Positions 27,013 through 35,685 of a stretch of 64,000 nucleotides of DNA are shown piece after piece (within the stretch, counting starts at the first letter, position 1; each line of letters begins with the position of its first letter). The notes under the pieces were generated by a model that worked only from the letters and a program-made list of their open reading frames with translations, was not told the origin of the DNA and ran no database searches. The DNA comes from Candidatus Zixiibacteriota bacterium (GTDB lineage: Bacteria; Zixibacteria; MSB-5A5; GN15; FEB-12). The translations under genes were made by a program, and so were the position numbers. The DNA is taken from contig JANQPI010000026.1 of the NCBI GenBank assembly GCA_028289585.1, positions 124,001-188,000 of the forward strand, written 5' to 3'.

Positions 27013-29445
27013 ATGACTCTCGAACGCCAGCGGATTGAACCGATCTATCTCGAAGAGGAGATGAAATCCTCATACCTCGATTACTCGATGTCGGTCATCA
27101 CCAATCGTGCCCTGCCGGATGTGCGCGACGGTATGAAACCGTCCAACCGCCGCATCCTGGTGGCGATGAACGATTTGAATCTCTCACCTGGCCGTCCGCA
27201 CCGCAAATGTGCCAAAATCTGTGGCGATACGTCGGGTAACTACCACCCTCACGGCGAACAGGTCGTCTATCCAACGCTGGTGCGCATGGCGCAGGACTTC
27301 AACATGCGCTACCCGCTGGTCGATGGTCAGGGAAACTTTGGGTCTATCGATGGTGATGATGCCGCGGCGATGCGCTATACCGAAGCGCGCTTGACGCCGA
27401 TCGCCGTTGAGATGCTGGCGGACCTCGAAAAAGAGACCGTCGACTTCATGGGGAACTACGACAACACGCTCCAGGAGCCAACTGTGTTGCCGGGACGATT
27501 CCCCAACCTGATCTGCAATGGGACTTCCGGTATCGCCGTCGGAATGGCGACCAATGTGCCTCCCCACAATCTCAACGAGATCGGGAGTGCGATTATCCAC
27601 CTGATCGATACACCTGACGCTACCATCACGGATCTGATGCAGCATGTGCCCGGCCCTGACTTTCCGACCGGAGGCATTGTCAACGGACTCGACGGCATCC
27701 GGCAGGCCTACGAGACCGGCAAAGGACACGTTCCGGTCCGTGCCAAAGTCGTCAACGAGAAGATGCGCAACGGCAAGGAAGCGCTGGTCGTTACCGAGAT
27801 TCCATTCCAGGTCAATAAAGCGAATCTCATTGAGAAGATTGCCGACCTTGTTCGCGATAAGAAGATTGATGGCATCTCCGACCTTCGTGATGAATCCGAT
27901 CGCGATGGCATGAGGATTGTCATCGAACTGAAGCGCGATGCTCAGGCCGAGATCGTGCTGAATCAACTGTACGCGCATACGACGATGCAGTCGACGTTTT
28001 CGGTGATGATGCTCGCCCTCGACGGCGGCATTCCCAAGATGCTCTCATTGAAAGAGATGCTCCAGCGGTTCATCGATCACCGACATGAAGTCGTGGTTCG
28101 TCGCACGGAATTCGAGCTGCGTAAAGCCGAGGAGCGGGCGCATATTCTTGAGGGCTATCGCATTGCTCTCGACAATATCGATGCCGTCATTGAGCTTATT
28201 CGTGCGTCCAAAGACACGCCGACCGCTCGCGCCGGACTTATGAAGCGCTTCAAGCTCTCTGAGATTCAGGCGACAGCCATTCTGGAGATGCGCCTTCAGC
28301 GATTGACCGGTCTGGAACGCCAGAAGATCGAAGACGAATACAACGAGTTGATCAAGAAGATTGAGCAGCTCAAAGCGATTCTCGGTTCCAAGCAACTCCG
28401 CTACCAGATAATCAAGGATGAGACTACCGAACTCATGCGCAAATATGGTGACGAGCGTCGCACCGACATTCAATCGGCAGCCGACGACCTCACTATCGAG
28501 GATCTGATCGCCGAAGAGAACATGGTGATCACGATCTCACATCACGGCTATGTCAAACGGCTTGCCGAGTCGCAGTACCGCCGTCAGCAGCGTGGTGGTC
28601 GCGGTGTGCGAGGTATGGAGACGAAGGATGAGGACTTCTCCGAACACCTCTTCGTCGCCTCGACGCACGACTATATCCTCTTCTTCTCCAACCGCGGTCG
28701 GTGTTACTGGGTGAAAGTCCACACCATTCCGGTTGGTGGCAAGCTGGCGAAAGGGAAACCGATCGTTAACCTCTGCCAGGTGAGCAAAGATGAGCGGATT
28801 ACGGCGTTCTGCAAAGTACGTGACTTCACCGACGACCAGTTCATTGTCATGGCCTCACGCAACGGTCAGGTGAAGAAGGTGAGTCTCGATGCGTTCTCGA
28901 ATCCGCGCAAGGCCGGTGTCAATGCGATGGCGGTGCCGGATGATGATGAGTTGATCGAAGTCGATATCTCCAATGGCGCGTTCGACATCGTTCTCGCGAC
29001 GCGCAAGGGGATGGCCATTCGCTTCCCTGAGGAGAAGCTGCGGCCGATGGGTCGTACGGCCTATGGCGTGCGCGGCATCACACTCATCAAAGATGACTAC
29101 GTTGTCGCGATGGTCGTGATTAAACGTGAGTCGACGCTGCTAACCGTGTGTGAGAACGGCTACGGTAAACGCTCACATATCGAGGACTACCGGATCACGA
29201 ACCGGGGCGGTAAGGGCGTCATCAATATCAAGGCGTCCCAACGCAATGGCGAGATCGTTGCGGTCAAGGAAGTGCTCGACATGGATGAGTTAATCCTGAT
29301 TACCAAGAACGGCATCGTCAATCGCCAGGCAGTCAGTCAGCTGCGGACCCTGGGACGGAACACTCAGGGTGTGCGACTGGTGAATCTTGATGACGGTGAC
29401 AAGGTGATCGATGTTGCCGTGGTGGTGAAAGAGGACGACGAGTAG
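27013..29445 (+). CDS. gyrA: DNA gyrase subunit A
   Basis: An 810-residue type IIA topoisomerase A subunit, which cuts and reseals DNA in the gyrase complex. The catalytic Tyr is residue 122 (AMRYTEARL). C-terminal beta-pinwheel blades follow RRQQRGGRGVRGM, a GyrA-box-like motif that marks gyrase rather than topoisomerase IV. Odd: in the quinolone-binding loop the usual D82-S83 and D87 are E82-Q83 and P87 (HPHGEQVVYP). Start: ATG with AAAGGA 7 bases upstream. gyrB is not in the window. Confidence 0.96.
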   Translation: MTLERQRIEPIYLEEEMKSSYLDYSMSVITNRALPDVRDGMKPSNRRILVAMNDLNLSPGRPHRKCAKICGDTSGNYHPHGEQVVYPTLVRMAQDFNMRYPLVDGQGNFGSIDGDDAAAMRYTEARLTPIAVEMLADLEKETVDFMGNYDNTLQEPTVLPGRFPNLICNGTSGIAVGMATNVPPHNLNEIGSAIIHLIDTPDATITDLMQHVPGPDFPTGGIVNGLDGIRQAYETGKGHVPVRAKVVNEKMRNGKEALVVTEIPFQVNKANLIEKIADLVRDKKIDGISDLRDESDRDGMRIVIELKRDAQAEIVLNQLYAHTTMQSTFSVMMLALDGGIPKMLSLKEMLQRFIDHRHEVVVRRTEFELRKAEERAHILEGYRIALDNIDAVIELIRASKDTPTARAGLMKRFKLSEIQATAILEMRLQRLTGLERQKIEDEYNELIKKIEQLKAILGSKQLRYQIIKDETTELMRKYGDERRTDIQSAADDLTIEDLIAEENMVITISHHGYVKRLAESQYRRQQRGGRGVRGMETKDEDFSEHLFVASTHDYILFFSNRGRCYWVKVHTIPVGGKLAKGKPIVNLCQVSKDERITAFCKVRDFTDDQFIVMASRNGQVKKVSLDAFSNPRKAGVNAMAVPDDDELIEVDISNGAFDIVLATRKGMAIRFPEEKLRPMGRTAYGVRGITLIKDDYVVAMVVIKRESTLLTVCENGYGKRSHIEDYRITNRGGKGVINIKASQRNGEIVAVKEVLDMDELILITKNGIVNRQAVSQLRTLGRNTQGVRLVNLDDGDKVIDVAVVVKEDDE

Positions 29446-29469
29446 CCTCGCTGCTTCAGTAAACGACAG

Positions 29470-29499
29470 CGCCGACTCACGACTGTGGGTCGGCGTTTT
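29470..29499 (+). terminator. Rho-independent terminator after gyrA
   Basis: Stem CGCCGACTCAC / GTGGGTCGGCG (29470-29480 and 29485-29495, one G-U pair) with a GACT loop and TTTT. It overlaps the last codons of the convergent NtrC-type gene, whose stop lies at 29477. Confidence 0.85.
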
Positions 29500-30817
29500 C
29501 TTTGGCTCCTTCGAGCCGCTTCAGCTTCTTGTACAGATGTGATCGTTCCAGACCAAGTTCGCGAGCCGCCGCGGCAATGTTGCCATCGTGGCGGGCGATC
29601 GCGGTCTCAATGTAGTCCCGTTCGAACCGAGCCGTCGCATTGCGCAACGACTCGCTGGTAGAATCCGGGATACGGGGAAGTAGCGTCAGGAGCAGTTCTG
29701 GTGTAACGTCTTCACCGGTCGCATAGATGTGAACGCGCTCCATCAGGTTGCGCAGTTCTCGTACGTTGCCCCGCCAGGTCTGCTTCCGAAGCAGCTCGAG
29801 GGAGCTCGGTTCTAACCGTCGTACGGCCTCACCGCTTTCGGCCGCCAGGCGCGACAGGAAGTAGTCGGCGAGGATCGGGATATCGTCGCCTCGCTCCCGC
29901 AACGGTGGCAGCGCTACCGCCACAACATTGAGTCGATAAAAAAGATCTTCGCGGAACCGACCAGAACGAATCTCGCTTTCGAGATCGCGGTTCGTTGCGG
30001 CGATAATTGTGCCGGTGACCGTGGTCGGCTTCTCTGAACCGACCGGTGTCACCTCGCGGGTCTCAAGGACCCGGAGCAGTTTGGCCTGAGCGGTTGGTGT
30101 CAGCTCGGCAATCTCATCAAGAAAGATCGAGCCACCGTCGGCGGCTTTGAAATAGCCGGATCGTGCTTTGCGAGCCCCGGTGAACGCCCCGGCCGTATGA
30201 CCAAAGAGCTCTGATTCGATTAGCTCTTTGGGGAGGGCGGCACAATTGACCGGCACGAATGGTCCATCGGCGAACCGACTCTGGCTGTGGATCAGATGTG
30301 CGACAAGTTCCTTACCGGTGCCATTTTCGCCGGTTATCAGGAAACGGTCGGTCCGCGGTGCGGCCCGCGCGATCAGTCGACGAATCTCTTCGATGACCGG
30401 TGACACACCGATCAATTGACCGAAGACCCGATCAACCAGCCGGGCGTTTTCGCTCGTCAACCGTCGACTGCGCGTTGCGTTTTCAATCGTGACGATGACT
30501 CGTTCCAGGACGAGAGGCTTCTGCAGAAAATCGAACGCACCCTCTTTCACCGCCCGTACGGCGTCGTCGATGTCGGCGTTGCCGGAAATCATGACTACCG
30601 GCGTATGTGGTTGCGACGCCTTCAAACGGTGCAACAGATCAAGTCCGCTGCCATCCGGAAGATAGATATCGAGCAGAATGCAGTCGAAGTCGGCGCTGGC
30701 GAACTGTTCCCCTTCACCAATCGAGGCCGCCGTCACGATTTCCCAATCGCGACGACCAAGAGCGGTGCGAAGACTCTGTCGAATTGCCGGTTCGTCGTCG
30801 ATGATCAGTATCTTCAT
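29477..30817 (-). CDS. NtrC-family sigma54-dependent response regulator
   Basis: A 446-residue activator. Receiver domain with phospho-Asp at residue 50 (CILLDIYLPDG), AAA+ domain with Walker A GENGTGKE (163-170), the sigma54-contact loop GAFTGA (210-215), Walker B IFLDEI (231-236), and a C-terminal Fis-type helix-turn-helix (NIAAAARELGLERSHLYKKL). All catalytic motifs look intact. It overlaps the upstream kinase gene by 4 bases (ATGA). rpoN lies elsewhere in the window. The 3' end is shared with the gyrA terminator. Target promoters are likely to include the divergent region at 33.6 kb. Confidence 0.96.
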   Translation of the reverse strand: MKILIIDDEPAIRQSLRTALGRRDWEIVTAASIGEGEQFASADFDCILLDIYLPDGSGLDLLHRLKASQPHTPVVMISGNADIDDAVRAVKEGAFDFLQKPLVLERVIVTIENATRSRRLTSENARLVDRVFGQLIGVSPVIEEIRRLIARAAPRTDRFLITGENGTGKELVAHLIHSQSRFADGPFVPVNCAALPKELIESELFGHTAGAFTGARKARSGYFKAADGGSIFLDEIAELTPTAQAKLLRVLETREVTPVGSEKPTTVTGTIIAATNRDLESEIRSGRFREDLFYRLNVVAVALPPLRERGDDIPILADYFLSRLAAESGEAVRRLEPSSLELLRKQTWRGNVRELRNLMERVHIYATGEDVTPELLLTLLPRIPDSTSESLRNATARFERDYIETAIARHDGNIAAAARELGLERSHLYKKLKRLEGAKENADPQS

Positions 30818-32400
30818 GCGAACGCTCCGGGAAGACTGATGGTCACCATTGCCCCCGTCTCGGTGTTAGCTAGCGTGATTGTTCCGGCGTGATCGGTAAT
30901 GATTCGCTGGGCAATCAACAGACCAAGACCGGAGCCGGTTGCTTTTGACGATTCACGGGGAGTGAACGGGTCGGCCAGCACGTTCGACGGAAACCCCGGT
31001 CCGGTATCGGTTACGTGGATCACGACGCTGGTGCCGTCACGTGTGACGTCGAGACAGACCCGGGAATCGGGGCTGGCCTCCAGGCCGTTCTTTACAAGAT
31101 TGATCAGTACCTGCGTGAGTTGATCTCGATCGACAACAATCGTTATGTCGCCTCCCCGAGTGAGGGTCACACGTCCGCTTGCGATATCGGTTGCAAAGAG
31201 CTCCTCGATGTCAGATAGGATACTGGCAAGGCCGGTTGGCTGGCGGTTGGCTGGTCGCATTCGTGCGAACTGCACAAACTCATCCAGCAGTTTCGTTACG
31301 CGTCGAATCTCTCGCCGGATCATCGTCGTCGACTGTTCGAGTGTATCGCCAAAGTTTGTGTTTTCGTCAGCGTACGCGGTTCGCAGATCGGCCGCGGCGA
31401 TGTCGATCGGAGTGAGCGGATTGCGAACCTCATGAGCGACCTTGCGACCGATTTCTTCCCAGGCCGCGATACGCTCAGCGATTGCTAACTGCTGGTGGGT
31501 CAGTCGAATCTCTCGTTGCATGCGGTCAAGCGCATCGGCGAGGCGCTGAAACTCACCCTCTTCAAACGCCATGACCGGCTGGTGATAGTCGCCCGATCCG
31601 ATTCGTTGTGTCGCGGCAACTAAGTTGTCGACCTCCCGCCGCGTCCGACTCAACAGGAACCACCCGATTAGCATCGCGATGATGACTGTCAGGCCGATCA
31701 ACAGAAAAGCTGGTGTCAGGGGGCCGCTGGCCAAGGCATCCGGCTCGGCCAGCAGTAGGGTGTATCCGTGCCCGTTTCCTCCGGCCACCAGAGCATGACG
31801 GTTACCATCGTCGGTTGTAATGATCGAACCGATCTGAGCATACCGTACGGAGTCACGGCCAAGCTCTTGGTTGGTGATGAGAGTCAGACGATCGGCAAGC
31901 GGTTGACCGATGTTTGCTGTGGTGCGGCTCAGTGGTTCACCACCCCACACCTGCCAGTCTGAAACTGTCGCAAAGTGCCAGTCGAACCAGAGTGGTCCGT
32001 CGGCGGTGAACTCCTGGCGTGCCAGTGATTCCTTGTCAAGCCATGGATCACCGGTCAGTCCCGGACGATTGGCTGCCCATACGATCCGTTGGTCGCGCAC
32101 AATTTGGAAGCGTTCGAACGGTAACACCGCTGGATCGAGACGAACCGGTCGGCCGGCCGACAGATTGTCGAGCGTTGTTGCGATCGATGGTGAGATCGCA
32201 ATCTCCTCGATCTGACTCTGCCGGGTGGTCCGCACTCGCTCTTGTGCTGACTGGACGAGGCGGATCTCTTGACGCCATAGTGTCTCTGCCGACAACCGCA
32301 ACTGTTGTGTACGGTGCTCAGTCAGGAGTAAGAGAGCCGCAATCGTCGGCAGCAGCCCAGCGATGGCTAATGCGACAATCACTCGCCGGGAGAGACTCAC
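30814..32400 (-). CDS. NtrY/NtrB-like sensor histidine kinase
   Basis: A 528-residue kinase. TM1 at about residues 7-26, a periplasmic domain of about 200 residues, TM2 at about 231-251, HAMP (252-305), H box VAHEVRNPLTPI with His at residue 323, N box NLVKNGLEASP, and G boxes DTGPGFP and GSGLGLLIAQ. The H-box form EVRNPLTPI is characteristic of NtrY-like kinases. It starts with GTG at 32400 in a 4-base overlap with the upstream gene (GTGA) and ends in an ATGA overlap with the NtrC-type gene, so the three are translated as a unit. Confidence 0.95.
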   Translation of the reverse strand: MSLSRRVIVALAIAGLLPTIAALLLLTEHRTQQLRLSAETLWRQEIRLVQSAQERVRTTRQSQIEEIAISPSIATTLDNLSAGRPVRLDPAVLPFERFQIVRDQRIVWAANRPGLTGDPWLDKESLARQEFTADGPLWFDWHFATVSDWQVWGGEPLSRTTANIGQPLADRLTLITNQELGRDSVRYAQIGSIITTDDGNRHALVAGGNGHGYTLLLAEPDALASGPLTPAFLLIGLTVIIAMLIGWFLLSRTRREVDNLVAATQRIGSGDYHQPVMAFEEGEFQRLADALDRMQREIRLTHQQLAIAERIAAWEEIGRKVAHEVRNPLTPIDIAAADLRTAYADENTNFGDTLEQSTTMIRREIRRVTKLLDEFVQFARMRPANRQPTGLASILSDIEELFATDIASGRVTLTRGGDITIVVDRDQLTQVLINLVKNGLEASPDSRVCLDVTRDGTSVVIHVTDTGPGFPSNVLADPFTPRESSKATGSGLGLLIAQRIITDHAGTITLANTETGAMVTISLPGAFA

Positions 32401-33584
32401 GGCTGCTCCTCTGGAAGCGCGAAGAAGCGAAGGCGGTCGAGCGTCAGCTGGCCGGAATTGCTAAAGGGCGCCCCAAACACCGGATGACGCAGCGTCACCA
32501 CAAGATCCGGACGAGCCAGAGGGAATACCCCCCAATCGTCGAGCATGCGGCGCTCGGCTTCCAGCAAGAGGTGACGAGCAATCGACGAATCAGCAGTTGC
32601 TTCGGACCGTGCTAGCAAGCCCCGGACGGCTTGGAGTTCCTGTCGCATCGATGCGGTTAACACGTTGAGGTGGTCAGTTACCGCATCCGCTACGAGCGTG
32701 AGGCCGTCACTGTCATTATCTGGCCGTACCGGCACCCAGGTTAGATTGAGATCGGCGGGAGTTTGCGTGATAATGCGCGCCCGCCAGCGGTGGCGGATCA
32801 ACCGGTCGCGGAGCCAGCGCGCGAGGGGCAGCAGGTCGCTTGAAGCTACCGCAATTGTTACTACCGAATCCGGGATCGGCAGGGTACGAAGCAAGGCGAC
32901 CCCGCGCTCAGGATTGACGAGTGACGCTGGATTACCCGACGGTCTCGGGAGCCATCGTAAAACCGGGCTCCATCTGTCGACCTCCAGGAGGTTGTCGATC
33001 GTTGCCGAATCGAGTTGATAACGCAACGCGGTCGTCAGCATTCCTTCCCGGTTGATCTCGGACGACAGATTGGGGATCAACGCGGCAACAACCGGAGCCG
33101 GCTCGGTGACGACGGTCGCCCGTCGATCGAACGCATGACCGGTTCGCCAGCCGAGATAAGTCCGACACGTGCCCGACTCGAATGCATAGCTGACTTGTGA
33201 CACACTAACACCCGTTCGCGCTACAGCGAGATCATCTGATGCCAGCTGGTGCACGCTCAGATCCAGCAACGACCAGATCACCACCGGAGAGGTGATCGGT
33301 TGCAACGAACGGACAGCGACTGCGACTATCTCGGCGTTGGGTGAGATGACAGCTCGATCGAGAACGGCCGACACCGCGTAGCCGGTGTCGGCATAGGCAA
33401 CAGTCGTTTTCACGATGTTACTATCCGACATCGTCAATGCAACAGCACAGCCGGGCCACACACCTGCATCTACGCCGCACGGCAAATAGACCCGTCCATT
33501 GGTGATCGCGGTCGGTGGGCAATCAACCCATCCGTGGTTGAGTGCTCCGAGGAGTTGGGCAAGTGTGATAAGAAGAGCGGCCAT
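32397..33584 (-). CDS. Unknown exported protein translated with the kinase-regulator pair
   Basis: A 395-residue protein with a signal peptide (AALLITLAQLLGALNHG). The C-terminal half (LARWLRDRLIRHRWRARII, then HPVFGAPFS and a final LPEEQP) faintly recalls family 5 extracellular solute-binding proteins, with LVNPERGVALLRTLP as a possible hinge segment, but I do not claim membership. Two cysteines lie near the N-terminus (WVDCPPT, YLPCGVD). I chose ATG 33584 after AAGGAG; GTG 33587 is an alternative. The 4-base coupled overlap with the kinase suggests it is a periplasmic ligand-binding partner of the sensor. Function inferred from context only. Confidence 0.75.
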   Translation of the reverse strand: MAALLITLAQLLGALNHGWVDCPPTAITNGRVYLPCGVDAGVWPGCAVALTMSDSNIVKTTVAYADTGYAVSAVLDRAVISPNAEIVAVAVRSLQPITSPVVIWSLLDLSVHQLASDDLAVARTGVSVSQVSYAFESGTCRTYLGWRTGHAFDRRATVVTEPAPVVAALIPNLSSEINREGMLTTALRYQLDSATIDNLLEVDRWSPVLRWLPRPSGNPASLVNPERGVALLRTLPIPDSVVTIAVASSDLLPLARWLRDRLIRHRWRARIITQTPADLNLTWVPVRPDNDSDGLTLVADAVTDHLNVLTASMRQELQAVRGLLARSEATADSSIARHLLLEAERRMLDDWGVFPLARPDLVVTLRHPVFGAPFSNSGQLTLDRLRFFALPEEQP

Positions 33585-33626
33585 CACTCCTTGTACGCGC
33601 TATTTGGCGACTTCGTTGAAGCAAAT

Positions 33627-33708
33627 GTGTCCCTTTTGACACGCTGTAAGTTGTTATTTGATGGTTTATTATAGATTAGGGAGGGCTTTTATGTGTCATT
33701 ATTGACAC
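33627..33708. promoter_or_regulatory. Two 16-base palindromes GTGTC-N6-GACAC flanking a TATAAT box
   Basis: Palindrome 1 is GTGTC-N6-GACAC at 33627-33642; palindrome 2 has the same geometry at 33693-33708 (GTGTCA-N4-TGACAC). Both are followed by GC. Their centres are 66 bases apart. Between them, on the minus strand, lies a perfect TATAAT (33673-33668), a likely -10 for the operon with the exported protein, kinase and regulator. Palindrome 2 covers the -35 position of that promoter. These look like a binding site pair for a dimeric regulator, most simply the encoded NtrC-type protein. Confidence 0.6.
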
Positions 33709-33828
33709 GCTTTTGGCTGGTTTGAACGTTGCCCCTTTAGTGTAAGTCGTTGCAAGGCATGGCCTTGGTGAAGTGGCATGGCACTTGACTGCATTGCCGG
33801 CAGACAACGAACGCGAAAGGAGCGACTC

Positions 33829-34920
33829 ATGTTGAAACGCACACTCTTCCACCTTGCCGGCTTGGCTTTTCTGTTTGCTGCCTTGATCTTCACCGGATGC
33901 GCCGGCGCTGAAACCGATGAGCCTACCCGGACGGCGTCGGATTCGGCCACCACCGAGGTGCCACCGGCAGCGCTGCCCGCCTCCGCCTCTCAACCGGAGG
34001 GACCAGCAGAACCGATTCTGGCAGTTGACCCAACTCCCGCCGTGGCCCCGTCAGTTGCCCCGGGTGAGTTTGGTCGCGTCGGCGATCTGGCTCTCGTCGA
34101 CGGTCTTCTCTATGCTGCCTGTGATGCGGGTCTCATCCGTTACCATCCCGTGACCGAATCTGTGACACTTCTATCGCAGGCCGATCCCATTGGTACAGTG
34201 GCCCGGTTTGACGGTAATCTGTTCGCGGGTGGGTCCCGGTTGTATCGCCTTAGCGGCGATAACCTCCTCGTTGCCGATGCTGACCTTTCCGGTTTCGTGA
34301 CTGCGATGACGGTCTTCGATGAGCAGTTGTACGTCGGTACCGATGACGGTCTGTGGCGGTATTCGGATGGCGTGGCAGAGCAGGTCTGGTCTGATGTGCC
34401 GGTGACCACCCTGACCGCTCAGCTCGACCGACTCTGGATCGGCACTGCCGGCTCCGGCCTGTTTGATTACAACGGTGACACGATTCGTCGTCGCTATATT
34501 CAGCGCGATACGGCAGCTTTCGATGATGTTACTGTCCTTGCCAGCCGCGGAGCGTGGCTCTATGTCGGCACCGCTACTGGTCTGTACCTGTATGATGGCG
34601 GTCGCTGGGCGCAACGTTCAGTCATCGACGGCCTCCCGGCTGACATGATCACGGCAATCGATGCCTCCGGTTGGGTGGTGCGAATCGGTACCGCAGCCGG
34701 TGTCGTCGGCTACTTCGAGGATACGTTCACGCCCGTTTCGCAACTGGCGCAACAGGAAGTCCGTGACCTGGCTCGAATTGGTACAACCGTGATCGCCGCG
34801 ACTGACTACGATGGTTTGGTGGTCATCAACGGCGAACTTCGCCGGTCAATTGTAACTGCTGGAGACAGTACGTCGGCGCCACCCGAACTTGCCGAAACAG
34901 TGATCGGCTTCTCGTGGTGA
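33829..34920 (+). CDS. Lipoprotein with beta-propeller-like repeats
   Basis: A 363-residue lipoprotein. Signal peptide with lipobox FTGC (Cys at about residue 24), a Pro/Ala-rich linker, then from about residue 85 repeated blades such as VGDLALVDGLLYAACDAGLIRY, LYVGTDDGLWRY, LWIGTAGSGLFDY and LYVGTATGLYLYD. The (L)YVGTxxGLxxY pattern matches two-component-regulator propeller blades, here without any kinase domain. Start: ATG 33829 with AAAGGAG 7 bases upstream. It is divergent from the NtrC-type operon and shares its palindrome-bearing intergenic region, so joint control is likely. It may be a surface sensor or scaffold. Confidence 0.88.
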   Translation: MLKRTLFHLAGLAFLFAALIFTGCAGAETDEPTRTASDSATTEVPPAALPASASQPEGPAEPILAVDPTPAVAPSVAPGEFGRVGDLALVDGLLYAACDAGLIRYHPVTESVTLLSQADPIGTVARFDGNLFAGGSRLYRLSGDNLLVADADLSGFVTAMTVFDEQLYVGTDDGLWRYSDGVAEQVWSDVPVTTLTAQLDRLWIGTAGSGLFDYNGDTIRRRYIQRDTAAFDDVTVLASRGAWLYVGTATGLYLYDGGRWAQRSVIDGLPADMITAIDASGWVVRIGTAAGVVGYFEDTFTPVSQLAQQEVRDLARIGTTVIAATDYDGLVVINGELRRSIVTAGDSTSAPPELAETVIGFSW

Positions 34921-34968
34921 GTTATCTCCTCGTGCGGGTGGTCCGGGGTACGCTCCGGGCTGCTCGTG

Positions 34969-35685
34969 TTAGGTCGGGTGGTCTCCAAGCAGGAGGCGTT
35001 TGATCTGTCCCTCTTCGCGTTGGGCCCGCTCATAATCCGCGGGCCGGCCGATATCGAGCCAGTAGCCGTCGTGGCGCCACGAATGGATCGGGGCGCCTGC
35101 TGCTAGAAGATCACGCATCAACTCATCAAACCCGTACGGCCCATCGGGCGGGATCCGAGACAGCACACCTCTCGAAAAGGCATACACGCCCATCGACACA
35201 TCATGGTGCGAGACTGGCTTCTCGTGAAAGTTGGTGATCTGTGAATTGCTGTCGATATCGACAACGCCGTAATCCACGGTGTGGGATCGCGACGTCACCG
35301 CAACCGATACGTCGGCGCCGCTTTGGGTATGCTCGTGAAGGAACGCTCCGACATCGATATCGGTCAGCACATCACCATTGACGACAAGAAACTGCTCAGG
35401 GAGGTCTGGTATCAGTCGCAGCGGCGCAACGGTCGACAATGGTTCTCGTTCCCGAACATACCTAACGGTCAGACCATAGCGACTTCCGTCGCCGATCACC
35501 GCTTCGATAAGATGAGCCAGATGATTGACCGAAAGATACACGGTGGTCACGCCACGGCGGGCAAGTGCCTGCAGCAATAACTCCAGTACCGCTCGATCGC
35601 CCAGGGGAACGAGCGGCTTGGGTACAACCGCTGTGTAGGGGGCAAGGCGTCGACCGGCTCCCCCGGCGAGGACGACGGCAACCAT
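34969..35685 (-). CDS. Sugar-1-phosphate nucleotidyltransferase
   Basis: A 238-residue NTP-transferase that makes an NDP-sugar from NTP and a sugar-1-phosphate. Signature LAGGAGRRLAPYTAVVPKPLVPLGD (nucleotide loop and Lys), LVVNGDVLTDIDV (metal-binding Asp), FHEKPVSHHDVSMGVYAF and WLDIGRPADYERAQREEG. It is closest to mannose/glucosamine-1-phosphate guanylyltransferases of surface-sugar clusters. Its ATG shares one base with the stop of the upstream dehydratase-like gene (TGATG), so the two are coupled. The sugar is not identified. Confidence 0.92.
   Translation of the reverse strand: MVAVVLAGGAGRRLAPYTAVVPKPLVPLGDRAVLELLLQALARRGVTTVYLSVNHLAHLIEAVIGDGSRYGLTVRYVREREPLSTVAPLRLIPDLPEQFLVVNGDVLTDIDVGAFLHEHTQSGADVSVAVTSRSHTVDYGVVDIDSNSQITNFHEKPVSHHDVSMGVYAFSRGVLSRIPPDGPYGFDELMRDLLAAGAPIHSWRHDGYWLDIGRPADYERAQREEGQIKRLLLGDHPT

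Noticed and set aside
33691-33705. Mini-ORF ATG-TGT-CAT-TAT-TGA preceded by GGGAGGG
   Set aside because: It coincides with palindrome 2 and encodes only four residues. It is more simply part of the regulatory site.
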